The position numbers were made by a program, and so were the translations under genes. Under the pieces are notes generated by a model, which saw only the letters and a list, made by a program, of their open reading frames with translations, was not told where the DNA came from and did no database searches. Below are positions 26,540 to 35,649 of a stretch of 64,000 nucleotides of DNA, piece by piece (position 1 is the first letter of the stretch; each line of letters starts with the position of its first letter). The stretch is from Microbacterium lushaniae (GTDB taxonomy: Bacteria; Actinomycetota; Actinomycetes; Actinomycetales; Microbacteriaceae): positions 2,232,001 through 2,296,000 of the forward strand of contig NZ_CP044232.1 in assembly GCF_008727775.1 (NCBI RefSeq), given 5' to 3'.

Positions 26540-27091
26540 ATGATCGAGACCGAGTACGTCGTCCTGCTCGATGACGACGGTCGCGAGATCGGCACCGCGC
26601 CCAAGAGCAGTGTGCACGGTACGGACACGGCCCTTCATCTGGCATTCTCCTGCCATGTGGTCAACGACGCCGGGCAGGTTCTCGTGACCCGCCGTGCGCT
26701 GGGCAAGACCGCGTGGCCCGGAGTGTGGAGCAACTCGTTCTGCGGGCACCCGCGTCCGGCCGAGCCCGTGATCTCGGCGGTGCGCCGTCGCGCGTCGCAC
26801 GAACTGGGGCTGACCCTCGACGACATCGAACTGGCCCTTCCCCTGTTCCGCTACCGCGCCACCGACGCCAACGGCATCGTCGAGCACGAGATCTGCCCCG
26901 TGTACACCGCGCGCACGGCGGACGACCCCGAGCTCAACCCGCTCGAGGTCGTCGACGCCGAATGGGTCGACCCCGTCGATCTGGCCACCGCACTGAGCGC
27001 GACGCCATGGGCGTTCAGCCCGTGGCTGGTGCTGCAGGCCGAGCAGCTGCGTCTGTTCGGCGCGCCACGTGAACGGCGCCGGGCCTCATGA
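26540..27091 (+). CDS. idi: Isopentenyl-diphosphate delta-isomerase, type I
   Basis: A 183-residue Nudix-fold enzyme that interconverts IPP and DMAPP and so supplies the allylic starter for prenyl chain synthesis. Catalytic Cys is C68 in SNSFCGHP; metal ligands are H33 (LHLAF), H70 and the Glu of IVEHEICPVY (about E115/E117). ATG 26540 follows GGAGGCGCA. It is the first gene of the carotenoid operon, and its stop overlaps the crtE start (27088-27091). Confidence 0.95.
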   Translation: MIETEYVVLLDDDGREIGTAPKSSVHGTDTALHLAFSCHVVNDAGQVLVTRRALGKTAWPGVWSNSFCGHPRPAEPVISAVRRRASHELGLTLDDIELALPLFRYRATDANGIVEHEICPVYTARTADDPELNPLEVVDAEWVDPVDLATALSATPWAFSPWLVLQAEQLRLFGAPRERRRAS

Positions 27092-28155
27092 TCACCCTCG
27101 CCTCGGCCCCGGCCACGCGTGAGGCGATCGACACGGCCATCGACGCGGCGCTGCAGCGCCTGCGCACCCGCATGACGCCGATGAACGGCTCCGCCGACGC
27201 ACTGGGCGCCGCCATCCAGCGCGCCACCGGTGGGGGCAAGCGCTTCCGTCCCACCCTCGTCGTCGCTACCTACGAGACCCTCGGCGCGCAACGCGACCCG
27301 TCGGCGGTGTACGCGGTGGCAGCGGCGTTCGAGCTGCTGCACTCCGCGTTCGTCGTGCACGACGACGTCATCGACCACGACACGCACCGACGCGGCGTCC
27401 TGAACATCGGCGGCGAGTTCCGTGAGCGTGCGCTCGTGCGGGGCGCGGATGCCGCGGGCGCGGCGCTGCTCGGTGACGCCGCCGGCATCCTGGCCGGAGA
27501 CCTCCTCCTGCACGAGGCGGTCCGCCTCGTCGCCCTCGCCGACGTCACCGCGGACGTGCGGGCCGACCTGCTGGCCCTCGTGGAGGACGCCGTGGTCATC
27601 TCAGCCGTCGGCGAGCTGGCCGACGTGGAGAACGCGGTGGTGTCCGACTCCGTCGTCGCCGCCGAGGCGATCCTGCTGGCCACGGCCAACAAGACCGCGG
27701 TCTATTCGTTCTCGGCCCCGCTGGAAGCCGGCGCCGTCCTCGCCGGCGCGCGGCCGGACGTGCGCCTCGCGCTGCGCCACTTCGGTCACCGCCTGGGCCT
27801 GGCGTACCAGCTGGTGGATGACCTCATCGGCGCCTTCGGACCGGCAGAACTCGCCGGCAAGGACGCCGGCGGCGACCTCCGCGAAGCCAAGCGCACGCCG
27901 CTGATCGCCCTCGCCCGCGAGAGCGATCACTGGCCCGAGGTCAGTGATGCCCTCGCGCACGCCCACACCGGGCCCGTGGCGGTGCGTGCCGCGCAGCGCG
28001 CCCTCGCCGCATCCGGTGCGCGTCAGCGGATGGAGCTTCTCGTCGGGGAGACCCTCGACGAGGCGTGCGGGCTGGTGGAGCGCTCCGTGCTGCCCGAGGC
28101 CGGGCGCGTGATGCTGCTCGACCTCGTCGAGGCCGTGCGGGAGCGCGTCCCGTGA
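27088..28155 (+). CDS. crtE: Geranylgeranyl diphosphate synthase
   Basis: A 355-residue trans-polyprenyl synthase. The first Asp-rich motif is HDDVIDHDTHRRG (D92, D93, D96), the GGGKRFRP diphosphate-binding motif is at 48-55, and the second motif reads LVDDLIGAFG, with Gly at the position of the last Asp, a variation common in actinobacterial members. It condenses IPP with DMAPP to the C20 diphosphate used by CrtB and by CrtEb-linked C50 synthesis. Overlaps idi and crtB by 4 nt each. Confidence 0.95.
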   Translation: MITLASAPATREAIDTAIDAALQRLRTRMTPMNGSADALGAAIQRATGGGKRFRPTLVVATYETLGAQRDPSAVYAVAAAFELLHSAFVVHDDVIDHDTHRRGVLNIGGEFRERALVRGADAAGAALLGDAAGILAGDLLLHEAVRLVALADVTADVRADLLALVEDAVVISAVGELADVENAVVSDSVVAAEAILLATANKTAVYSFSAPLEAGAVLAGARPDVRLALRHFGHRLGLAYQLVDDLIGAFGPAELAGKDAGGDLREAKRTPLIALARESDHWPEVSDALAHAHTGPVAVRAAQRALAASGARQRMELLVGETLDEACGLVERSVLPEAGRVMLLDLVEAVRERVP

Positions 28156-29021
28156 GTCGCGCCCCCACCGGTCTCGCGTTGTACGACCGCACGGCGCGGG
28201 ATGCCGCCGCCGCCGTCATCGCCGGCTACTCCACGTCGTTCGCCCTGGCGTGCCGCCTCCTGGGCACGCGCCCCCGGCCGCACGTGCGCAACGTGTACGC
28301 GCTCGTGCGGGTGGCCGACGAGGTCGTCGACGGTCCCGCCGCCGACGCCGGCCTCAGCCCCGCGGGCGAGCGCGAGGTGCTCGACAGCCTCGAGCGGGAG
28401 ACCCTCGAGGCGATCGACCGTGGATTCAGTGCGAACCTCGTCGTGCACGCCTTCGCCCGCACCGCCCGCGAGTGCGGCATCGGAGCAGACCTGGTCGCCC
28501 CGTTCTTCGCGTCGATGCGCACCGACATCGACACCACGACGCACGACGCCGGGTCGCACGACGCGTACGTGTACGGTTCGGCGGAGGTCGTGGGCCTGAT
28601 GTGCCTGCAGGTGTTCCTCAATGCCGGCTCGGCGCGCCCCTCCCCCGCCCCCGCCGATCTCGTCGACGGCGCGCGGCGCCTGGGGGCGGCGTTCCAGGAC
28701 GTCAACTTCCTGCGCGACCTCGACGACGACGCCGGACGGCTCGGGCGCGACTACCTCGCCGGGGCCACCGGCGGCGCGCAGCGGGTCGCCGTGCTCGACC
28801 GCATCGACGCCGATCTCGCCGCGGCAGCCGCCGTGATCCCGCGCCTGCCGCGCGACTGCCGTCGGGCTGTCAGCACCGCCCACGACCTGTTCGCCGAGCT
28901 GTCACGGCGCCTGCGCCGGACACCGCCGGCCTCTGGGCGCGTCCGCGTGCCCGACGCCGTGAAAGCGGCCCTGGCGTTGCGGGCGGCGGCGACGGCACGC
29001 CCGAGGGAGGTCCGCCGATGA
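28152..29021 (+). CDS. crtB: Phytoene synthase
   Basis: A 289-residue squalene/phytoene synthase that joins two GGPP to phytoene. The two Asp-rich sites are RVADEVVDG (D56-D60) and FQDVNFLRDLDDDAGRLGRDYL; YSTSFALACRLLG is the usual N-terminal substrate-binding stretch. The GTG at 28152 overlaps the crtE stop (GTGA) and gives the normal family length, so the longer reading upstream is rejected. The 3' end overlaps crtI by 4 nt. Confidence 0.95.
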   Translation: MSRAPTGLALYDRTARDAAAAVIAGYSTSFALACRLLGTRPRPHVRNVYALVRVADEVVDGPAADAGLSPAGEREVLDSLERETLEAIDRGFSANLVVHAFARTARECGIGADLVAPFFASMRTDIDTTTHDAGSHDAYVYGSAEVVGLMCLQVFLNAGSARPSPAPADLVDGARRLGAAFQDVNFLRDLDDDAGRLGRDYLAGATGGAQRVAVLDRIDADLAAAAAVIPRLPRDCRRAVSTAHDLFAELSRRLRRTPPASGRVRVPDAVKAALALRAAATARPREVRR

Positions 29022-30568
29022 CCCGTACCGTGATCGTCGGAGGCGGCATCGCGGGCCTGGCCACCGCGGCGCTGCTCGCCGGCGAAGGCCACGACGTCAC
29101 CGTCTGCGAGGAGCTCGCGGAGGTGGGCGGACGTGCGGGGTCGTGGGAACGCGACGGCTTCCGCTTCGACACCGGCCCCAGCTGGTATCTCATGCCCGAA
29201 GTGTTCGAGCACTTCTTCGCGCTGCTGGGCACGAGCGCGGCGGAGCAGCTCGACCTCGTGCCGCTGCGTCCGGCGTATCGCGTGTTCGGCCCGCACGGCA
29301 CCGATCCGCTGGATGTCGTCTCCGGCCGCGCGGAGGCCATCGCCCTGTTCGAGTCGATCGAGCCGGGAGCCGGCGCACGGCTGGACGCGTACCTGGAATC
29401 GGCCGCCGACGCCTACCGGCTGTCGGTCACGCGTTTCCTCTACGACCCCTACACGACCACCGCGGGCCTGCGCGACCCCGCCCTGCTGCGCCGGCTTCCC
29501 CAACTGCTGCCGCTGCTGACCCGCACGCTCGCCGACCACGTCGAGGCCCGGTTCACCGACCCCCGCCTGCGCCAGATCCTGGAATACCCCGCGGTTTTCC
29601 TCGGTGGTTCGCCCTACGGCGTGCCGAGTCTGTACCACCTCATGAGCCACCTCGATATGAACGACGGCGTGCTCTACCCGCGCGGAGGCTTCACGGAGGT
29701 GATCGCCGCGATCGCGCGCCTGGCCCGCGGGCGCGGCGCGGAGGTGCGCACCGAGGCCCCCGTCGAGGAGATCCTGGTCCTGGACGGTGCGACCCGCGGC
29801 GTGCGTCTGCGCGGCGGCGAGATCATCCCCGCCGACGTCGTGGTCTCCACCGCCGATCTGCACCACACCGAGACGCAGCTGCTGACCCAGGCCTCCGACC
29901 GCACGTATCCGGAGAAGTGGTGGGACCGGCGCACCCCGAGCCCGGGTGCCCTGCTGGTGCTGCTGGGCGTGCGGGGGGAACTTCCGCAGCTCGCGCACCA
30001 TTCGCTGCTGTTCGCACCGAAGTGGCGCGAGAACTTCGAGTCGATCTTCGGTCCGGATGCGCGCATCCCCTCACCGGCGTCGCTGTACGTGTGCCGGCCG
30101 AGTGCGACCGATGACACGGTGGCGCCGGAGGGCCACGAGAACCTGTTCGTGCTCGTCCCCGTGCCCGCCGACCCGGGCCTCGGACGCGGCGGCGTGGACG
30201 GCGGGGGCGACGCGGCGATCGAAGCCGCAGCCGACGAGGTCATCGCCCAGATCGCGCAGTGGTGCGCCATCCCCGACCTGGCCGAACGCGTCGTCGTGCG
30301 CCGCACCATCGCGCCCGGCGACTTCGCCGACGACCTGCACTCGTGGCGCGGCAACGCGCTCGGCCTGGCCCACACGCTGCGCCAGAGCGCCGTCTTCCGC
30401 CCGCGCAACGCCTCGCGGCGCGTGCGCGACCTCTACTACGCCGGCACCTCCGCGCTCCCGGGCATCGGCCTGCCCATGTGCCTCATCTCCGCCGAGCTCG
30501 TCCTCAAGCGGCTTCGCGGCGACAGCTCCCCCGGCCCCGTCGCCGAGCCCGCTCGCGCGGCGGTGTGA
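29018..30568 (+). CDS. crtI: Phytoene desaturase (CrtI type)
   Basis: A 516-residue FAD-dependent desaturase that converts phytoene to lycopene. N-terminal dinucleotide-binding fold VIVGGGIAGLATAALLAGEGHDVTVCE, the RFDTGPSWYLMP motif, and the C-terminal YYAGTSALPGIGLPMCLISAELV carotenoid-desaturase signature are complete. AGGGAGG precedes the ATG by about 7 nt. Its stop is followed after one base by the crtYe GTG. Confidence 0.95.
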   Translation: MTRTVIVGGGIAGLATAALLAGEGHDVTVCEELAEVGGRAGSWERDGFRFDTGPSWYLMPEVFEHFFALLGTSAAEQLDLVPLRPAYRVFGPHGTDPLDVVSGRAEAIALFESIEPGAGARLDAYLESAADAYRLSVTRFLYDPYTTTAGLRDPALLRRLPQLLPLLTRTLADHVEARFTDPRLRQILEYPAVFLGGSPYGVPSLYHLMSHLDMNDGVLYPRGGFTEVIAAIARLARGRGAEVRTEAPVEEILVLDGATRGVRLRGGEIIPADVVVSTADLHHTETQLLTQASDRTYPEKWWDRRTPSPGALLVLLGVRGELPQLAHHSLLFAPKWRENFESIFGPDARIPSPASLYVCRPSATDDTVAPEGHENLFVLVPVPADPGLGRGGVDGGGDAAIEAAADEVIAQIAQWCAIPDLAERVVVRRTIAPGDFADDLHSWRGNALGLAHTLRQSAVFRPRNASRRVRDLYYAGTSALPGIGLPMCLISAELVLKRLRGDSSPGPVAEPARAAV

Positions 30569-30569
30569 C

Positions 30570-30896
30570 GTGCCAGGGGCCTACCTCCTCGCCATCCTGC
30601 TCTCCGCCGCCGGCATCCTGGTGCTCGACCTGAGGCTGCGCCTGATCGGGCCACGCGCACCGGCGGCTACTCTGGCTGCCGTGGGCATCGGCACGCTCTT
30701 CCTCCTCGTGTGGGACGCCGCAGGCATCCTCACGGGAGTGTTCGTCAAGGGCGGCAGCGACCTGCTGCTGGGGGTCGACCTCGCGCCCCACCTGCCGCTG
30801 GAGGAGCCGGTCTTCCTGGCCTTCCTGTGTTACCTCGCCCTCGTCGCCTGGGCCGGTGCCGATCGCGTGCTCTCGCGCAGGGAGGTGCGGCGGTGA
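30570..30896 (+). CDS. crtYe: C50 carotenoid epsilon-cyclase subunit CrtYe
   Basis: A 108-residue lycopene-cyclase-domain protein with three predicted membrane helices (about 1-20, 30-50 and 75-95). HLPLEEPVFLAFLCYLALV holds the PxEE motif typical of this family of small heterodimeric cyclases. The GTG start at 30570 is the only one in frame after the crtI stop that gives the normal length. It acts with the next gene to form the epsilon rings of decaprenoxanthin-type C50 carotenoids. Overlaps crtYf by 4 nt. Confidence 0.9.
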   Translation: MPGAYLLAILLSAAGILVLDLRLRLIGPRAPAATLAAVGIGTLFLLVWDAAGILTGVFVKGGSDLLLGVDLAPHLPLEEPVFLAFLCYLALVAWAGADRVLSRREVRR

Positions 30897-31201
30897 CGTA
30901 TCCGCTGCTCGTGCTGCCGTTCCTCATCGTGACCGCCGCCGTCACGGCCCTGTCGGCGCGGCGGCCGCGCTTCGCCGCGCGGATGGCGGCTTCGGGGGTC
31001 GCCGCGGTGGTGCTCCTCGCGCTGACAGCGGTGTTCGACAACGTCATGATCGCGCTGGACCTGTTCACCTACCCGCCCGAGCACCTGTCTGGCCTGCGCA
31101 TCGGCCTGGCGCCGGTGGAGGACTTCGCCTACCCGCTGTGCGCCGCGTTCGGGGTGCCCGCCGTGTTCGCTCTCCTGCGCCGGACGGAGCCGGCGGCATG
31201 A
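30893..31201 (+). CDS. crtYf: C50 carotenoid epsilon-cyclase subunit CrtYf
   Basis: A 102-residue partner of CrtYe, again with three hydrophobic segments. VFDNVMIALDLFTYPPEHLSG and APVEDFAYPL correspond to the conserved acidic motif region of this cyclase half. The GTG at 30893 overlaps the crtYe stop, and the gene overlaps crtEb by 4 nt (31198-31201). Confidence 0.9.
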   Translation: MTYPLLVLPFLIVTAAVTALSARRPRFAARMAASGVAAVVLLALTAVFDNVMIALDLFTYPPEHLSGLRIGLAPVEDFAYPLCAAFGVPAVFALLRRTEPAA

Positions 31202-32094
31202 GCGCGTCCTCGCTGTCGGCGGCGCGCGTCACCCGTGAGCTGCTCGTCTCCTCGCGGCCGGTGAGCTGGATCAACACCGCCTACCCCTTCGCCGCCGCCT
31301 ATCTCCTGACGACGCAGCGCATCGACGTCGCACTGGTCGTCGGGACGATCTTCTTCCTCGTGCCCTACAACCTTGCGATGTACGGCATCAACGACGTCTT
31401 CGACTACGAATCCGACCTGCGCAATCCCCGCAAGGGCGGCGCGCACGGGGCGGTGCTGGATCGCCGGATGCACGGGATCACGCTGTGGGCGGCGGCGGTG
31501 TCGTGCCTGCCGTTCCTCGTGGTCCTCGTGGTCCTGGGCGATCCGCTGTCGTGGCTCGTCCTGGCGGCGAGTCTGTTCTTCGTCGTGTTCTACTCCGCGC
31601 CGCCCCTGCGGCTGAAGGAGCGGCCGTTCGCCGACTCGGTCACCAGCAGCATCCACTTCTTCTCCCCCGCGGTGTACGGTCTCGTGCTCGCCGGGGCGAC
31701 GTGGACGTGGCAGCTGGCGGCGATCATCGCGGCGTTCGCCCTGTGGGGGGTCGCCTCGCACGCGTTCGGCGCCGTGCAGGACGTGGCCGCCGACCGATCT
31801 GCCGGCATCTCCTCGATCGCCACGGCGCGGGGCGCGCGGTGGACGGTGTGGTTCGCGATGGCGTGCTACACGCTGGCGGGCCTGACGATGCTCGTCACGG
31901 CCTGGCCCGGACCGCTGGCGGCACTGCTCGTGCTGCCCTACCTCGTCGTGGTGTGGCCCTACCGCACCGTGACGGATGCGACGGCGGAGCGGGCGACGGC
32001 CGGATGGCGCCGCTTCCTGTGGGTGAATCAGCTGGCCGGATTCGGGGCCACGATGCTGCTCATCTGGTGGTCACTCATCCGCACGCCCGGCTGA
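31198..32094 (+). CDS. crtEb: Lycopene elongase (UbiA-type prenyltransferase)
   Basis: A 298-residue integral membrane prenyltransferase. The diphosphate-binding NDVFDYESD motif follows the second helix, and the second Asp motif is VQDVAADRSAGISSIAT. In decaprenoxanthin synthesis CrtEb adds C5 units to both ends of lycopene (flavuxanthin), after which CrtYe/Yf cyclise. Last gene of the operon. Its 3' end overlaps the antisense remains of a regulator gene. Confidence 0.92.
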   Translation: MSASSLSAARVTRELLVSSRPVSWINTAYPFAAAYLLTTQRIDVALVVGTIFFLVPYNLAMYGINDVFDYESDLRNPRKGGAHGAVLDRRMHGITLWAAAVSCLPFLVVLVVLGDPLSWLVLAASLFFVVFYSAPPLRLKERPFADSVTSSIHFFSPAVYGLVLAGATWTWQLAAIIAAFALWGVASHAFGAVQDVAADRSAGISSIATARGARWTVWFAMACYTLAGLTMLVTAWPGPLAALLVLPYLVVVWPYRTVTDATAERATAGWRRFLWVNQLAGFGATMLLIWWSLIRTPG

Positions 32095-32315
32095 GCCGCC
32101 GCTCCCGGGGCCGTCGTGCAGCAGGGCCTCGAGCGCCTGCCGGTGTCGACGATACGCAGCGCTGACATCTGTTTGGACAAGTCTGAATCCGACAGGTGGA
32201 GGTGGTCACGCAGGAAGGCGAAGTCCGTGCCATTGCTGGCGGCGAGGATAGCCATCGCCGCGAGCCGCTTCGGGGCGTGGATGACCGCATCCAGGTCGGT
32301 CAGGGGCGAGCTCAC
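32028..32315 (-). pseudogene. Winged-helix transcriptional regulator, wing deleted and frame lost
   Basis: The first 51 codons from GTG 32315 encode a normal HTH of the small ArsR/MarR-like winged-helix family (HAPKRLAAMAILAASNGTDFAFLRDHL, SDSDLSKQMSAL). After SAL the frame turns to Arg/Cys-rich nonsense and runs to 32028, into crtEb on the other strand. In another frame the DNA right after the junction (near 32155-32163) encodes AAYRRHRQALEALLHDG, the usual C-terminal helix of this family, ending at 32071. The wing (about 25-30 codons) is therefore missing with a frame change. It overlaps the upstream gene by 4 nt (GTGA). Confidence 0.72.
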
Positions 32316-32524
32316 GCCAGTCGGTCCCGGACTTGCCGGACAGCGCGGGGATACACGACCCGCTCGTATGCCCAGGTCATGGCAAGCGTCGTGACGAAGA
32401 CGGCACTGAGTCCGAATTGCCACCCGAGGAGCATCCACACCGCGACGCTGACCGCCACGGATCCGGCGAATGCCAGGAAGCACCAGCGGTACGCGTGTGC
32501 GATCTCGTCGGGTGCCGACCCCAT
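32312..32524 (-). CDS. Small two-helix membrane protein
   Basis: A 70-residue protein with two hydrophobic segments (about 12-32 and 33-50) and a basic C terminus (RAVRQVRDRLA). ATG 32524 is preferred to GTG 32569, because a TACGGT promoter hexamer (32563-32558) lies between the two. Its stop overlaps the start of the broken winged-helix regulator (32312-32315), a pairing of membrane protein and regulator common in Actinobacteria. Function unknown. Confidence 0.62.
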   Translation of the reverse strand: MGSAPDEIAHAYRWCFLAFAGSVAVSVAVWMLLGWQFGLSAVFVTTLAMTWAYERVVYPRAVRQVRDRLA

Positions 32525-32592
32525 TCTCGGTGAGGTGCCCGACTTGACCCGGTGGGCACCGTAGAACACGCTGACGGCGGTGCGGCCGGGCG

Positions 32593-32630
32593 GCTGCTGC
32601 AGGTCCTGAGGGATCAGAACCTGCAGCAGC
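32593..32630 (-). terminator. Hairpin terminator after the UPF0182 gene
   Basis: Perfect 12-bp arms GCTGCTGCAGGT and ACCTGCAGCAGC around a 14-base loop, starting 7 bp beyond the UPF0182 stop. There is no T tract, so termination strength is uncertain. Confidence 0.6.
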
Positions 32631-32636
32631 GCGACC

Positions 32637-35555
32637 TCACTCCTCGCCCTGCGACTCCTCGAGGGCGAGCAGACGCTCGACGGCGGCGGTCAGACGGGCG
32701 TCGGCCTCGCCGAAGGCGGCGAAGTCGCCGGCCTGCAGTGCGGCCTGACGCTCGGTCAGGGCCGTGCGGGCCTCCTCGAGCGCTGCCTCGTACTCGTCCG
32801 CCGGGACCGACGGGGTCTCCGGCTCCTCGCCGGTGTCTTCGCCAGGCTCCGTGGGAGCCTGGTCGGGCTCGGTCGGGATGACTTCGCCGTCGCCGGTGTC
32901 GGCACCGGAATCGCCGCCGAAGAGCACGTCGAGCGCTTCGCTGAGGGTGTCCTCGAAGGCGATCTGGTCGCCGAAGGCCACCAGGACGCGCCGCAGCTGG
33001 GGCAGCTGCGTACCACCGGAGGACTGCACGAACACCGGTTGGACGTAGAGCAGACCGCCGCCGACGGGGAGGGTCAGCAGGTTCCCGTTGAGCACTTCGG
33101 ACTGGCCCTGCTGCAGGATGTTGATCTGCGACGAGACCGCGGTGTCGGAGTCGAAGGTGTTCTGCACCTGGCCGGGCCCGGGGACGGTCGTGGCGGAGTC
33201 GATGACCAGCATCCGCAGCTTGCCGTAGCCCTCACCCTTGACCCCGGCCTCGGCGCCGGCGTTGGAGTCGACCGCGAGATAGCCCGTGAGCACGTTGCGG
33301 CTGGCACCCTGGGACGACGGGATGAAGGTCGTGAACATCGAGTACGTCGGCACGTCCTGACCGGGCATCTGCATGGTCAGGTAGTACGGCGGCTGGAGGC
33401 GGTCGCCGTCCTGCGGGTCATCCGGCGTCGCCCACGCGTTGTCGCGCTGGTAGAACGAGCGCGCGTCGTCGACGTGGTAGACCCCGAGCATCGCCCGCTG
33501 CACCTTGAACAGATCGGTCGGGTAGCGCACGTGCGCCATGAGGTCGGCCGACATCTCGCTGTACGGCTTCAGCGTCGTCGGGTACACGTTCTGCCACGAC
33601 TGCAGCACGGGATCCTCGTCGTCCCACGCGTACAGGGTCACGCTGCCGTCGTATGCGTCGACGGTCGCCTTGACGGAGTTGCGGATGTAGTTGATCTCAT
33701 CCAGCGCGTAGCGCGGTGCGACGTTGTTGGAGTCGGCGATCGCCTGCGACAGGCTGACCCCCGAGGAGTACGGGTAGTTCGCGCTCGTGGTGTACCCGTC
33801 GATGACCCACTTGATGCGGCCGTCCACGACCGTGGGGTACGGGTCGCTGTCCAGCGTCAGGTACGGCGCGACCTTCGCCACGCGCTCGCGCGGGTCACGG
33901 TCGTAGAGGATCTGCGAGTCCTCGTTGACGTAGTCGGAGAAGAGGATCTGCTCCGACTGGAACTTCAGCGCGTAGATCAGGCGGTTGAAGATGCTGCCGA
34001 CGCTCGGGCCGCCCTCACCCTCGAACGTCGTGCGGGTGTCGCTGTCGCCGTCGCTGCCGATCGGGTAGTCCAGCTCGATGGGGTCGGTGCCCTCGGGCGC
34101 CCCGACGATGGAGTACTCGGGCGAGTACTCGCCGAAGTACACGCGCGGCTGGAAATTCCCGCGCTCGGTCAGGAATCCGCTGGCGGGGATCGCCTGCTCC
34201 AGGAACACGGGGTCGCCGTCGGTGGTGCGCTCGTTGCCGGCTGCCGCCACCAGGCCGTAGCCGTGCGTGTACACGAGCGTGGTGTTCTGCCACGACGCGG
34301 CGTCGGAGAGCTGCTCCATGTTGAGCTCGCGCACGGCCACGATCGTGTCCTGCGGCTGCCCGTCGATGTCGTACCGGTCGACGTCCAGGACGTCGGGGAA
34401 CTGGTAGTAGGCGCGGTACTGCTCGAGCTGGCGCACCGTGGGCCCGATGATCGCGGGGTCCATGATGCGGATCTGGGTCGTGGTGGCGGCATCCTCGCGG
34501 AGCTGCCCGGCCTCGGCGGTGGTCTCAGCGGTGAAGTTCTGCTTCTCCAGCTCGTTGACGCCGTAGGCCTGCTTGGTCATGTCGATGTTGCGCTGGTAGA
34601 ACTCGCTCTCCAACGCCAGCTGGTTCGGCCGCACCTGGAACGTGTTGACCACCCACGGGTAGCCCGCCCCCAGCACGATGGCCGAGACGACCAGGAGGGC
34701 CGTCGCGATGAGCGGGTAGCGCCAGCGGCCGATCACGGCGGTGACGAAGAAGAGCACGGCCACCAGCGCTGCGATGATCGCGAGGATCGTCTGCCCGGGG
34801 ATCGTGGCGTTCACACCGGTGTAGCCGGGGCCGGTGATGCGATCGCCGGCCTCGACGAGCGTGCGGTACCGGTCCAGGTACAGGCTGGCGCCCTGCAGCA
34901 GCACGTAGAGCCCCGCCAGGACGGCGAGCTGGATGCGGGCGGACTTGGAGATCCGCAGCTCCCGCTGCCCCACGCGCACCGAGCCGTACAGGTAGGACAC
35001 CAGCGCCGTGACCAGGAGGCAGACCAGGACGACGGCGGAGGCGAACCCGAGTGCGGCGCTGTAGAAGGGCAGGGCGAACAGATAGAACCCGGTGTCCAGG
35101 CCGAACTGCGGGTCGACGACCTCGGTGGCCACGCCGTTGAACCACAGCCAGGTGGTCTCCCACTGAGCGGATGCGGCGAATCCGGCGAAGAAGCCGAAGA
35201 AGATCGGGATGCCCCACATCGCCAGGCGCCGCAGCGGCTCCACGACCTCCTGGTAGCGGTCCAGCTGCGAGCTCAGCCGCGCGTAGACCGGCCGCAGACG
35301 GTACGCGAGCTGGATCGCACCCCACACCGGCACGGCCATGGCGAGGAAGCCCACCACGAACATCACCACGCGGGCGATCCACTGCGTCGTGAGCACCCCC
35401 GTGAATCCGAGCTGCGCGAACCACAGCCAGTCGGCGTACAGGCTCGCGAAGACGAAGAACCCCACCACCAGTGCCGCGATGATCGCGAGGCTGATCGCGA
35501 TGATGCGGCGGGAGCGGTTGGGAGTGGCCGGCTTCGGTGTCGAGGTCGTGGTCAC
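32637..35555 (-). CDS. UPF0182 family large membrane protein
   Basis: A 972-residue actinobacterial membrane protein of unknown function. The N-terminal third has seven hydrophobic segments (about 17-40, 55-80, 110-130, 155-190, 210-225, 258-280 and 285-310). A large extracytoplasmic region follows, and the C terminus is an acidic Glu/Pro linker with a final coiled-coil-like helix (about 895-970). GTG 35555 lies 6 nt after TAGGAT. The mycobacterial homologue (Rv3193c) also neighbours a PDZ protease gene; a joint role in the envelope is possible but unproven. Confidence 0.9.
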   Translation of the reverse strand: MTTTSTPKPATPNRSRRIIAISLAIIAALVVGFFVFASLYADWLWFAQLGFTGVLTTQWIARVVMFVVGFLAMAVPVWGAIQLAYRLRPVYARLSSQLDRYQEVVEPLRRLAMWGIPIFFGFFAGFAASAQWETTWLWFNGVATEVVDPQFGLDTGFYLFALPFYSAALGFASAVVLVCLLVTALVSYLYGSVRVGQRELRISKSARIQLAVLAGLYVLLQGASLYLDRYRTLVEAGDRITGPGYTGVNATIPGQTILAIIAALVAVLFFVTAVIGRWRYPLIATALLVVSAIVLGAGYPWVVNTFQVRPNQLALESEFYQRNIDMTKQAYGVNELEKQNFTAETTAEAGQLREDAATTTQIRIMDPAIIGPTVRQLEQYRAYYQFPDVLDVDRYDIDGQPQDTIVAVRELNMEQLSDAASWQNTTLVYTHGYGLVAAAGNERTTDGDPVFLEQAIPASGFLTERGNFQPRVYFGEYSPEYSIVGAPEGTDPIELDYPIGSDGDSDTRTTFEGEGGPSVGSIFNRLIYALKFQSEQILFSDYVNEDSQILYDRDPRERVAKVAPYLTLDSDPYPTVVDGRIKWVIDGYTTSANYPYSSGVSLSQAIADSNNVAPRYALDEINYIRNSVKATVDAYDGSVTLYAWDDEDPVLQSWQNVYPTTLKPYSEMSADLMAHVRYPTDLFKVQRAMLGVYHVDDARSFYQRDNAWATPDDPQDGDRLQPPYYLTMQMPGQDVPTYSMFTTFIPSSQGASRNVLTGYLAVDSNAGAEAGVKGEGYGKLRMLVIDSATTVPGPGQVQNTFDSDTAVSSQINILQQGQSEVLNGNLLTLPVGGGLLYVQPVFVQSSGGTQLPQLRRVLVAFGDQIAFEDTLSEALDVLFGGDSGADTGDGEVIPTEPDQAPTEPGEDTGEEPETPSVPADEYEAALEEARTALTERQAALQAGDFAAFGEADARLTAAVERLLALEESQGEE

Positions 35556-35649
35556 CCCTCCATCCTAGGCGGCTGGCTGTGCAGGTTCGCCGTGCGTCAG
35601 GACAGCCGGCGACCGCATCCCGGCCGGGGCACGGGGTCGCGCCGCCGGC

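Noticed and set aside
32525..32569. Longer start (GTG 32569) for the small membrane protein
   Set aside because: A promoter-like TACGGT lies between the two starts and the extra residues carry no family character.
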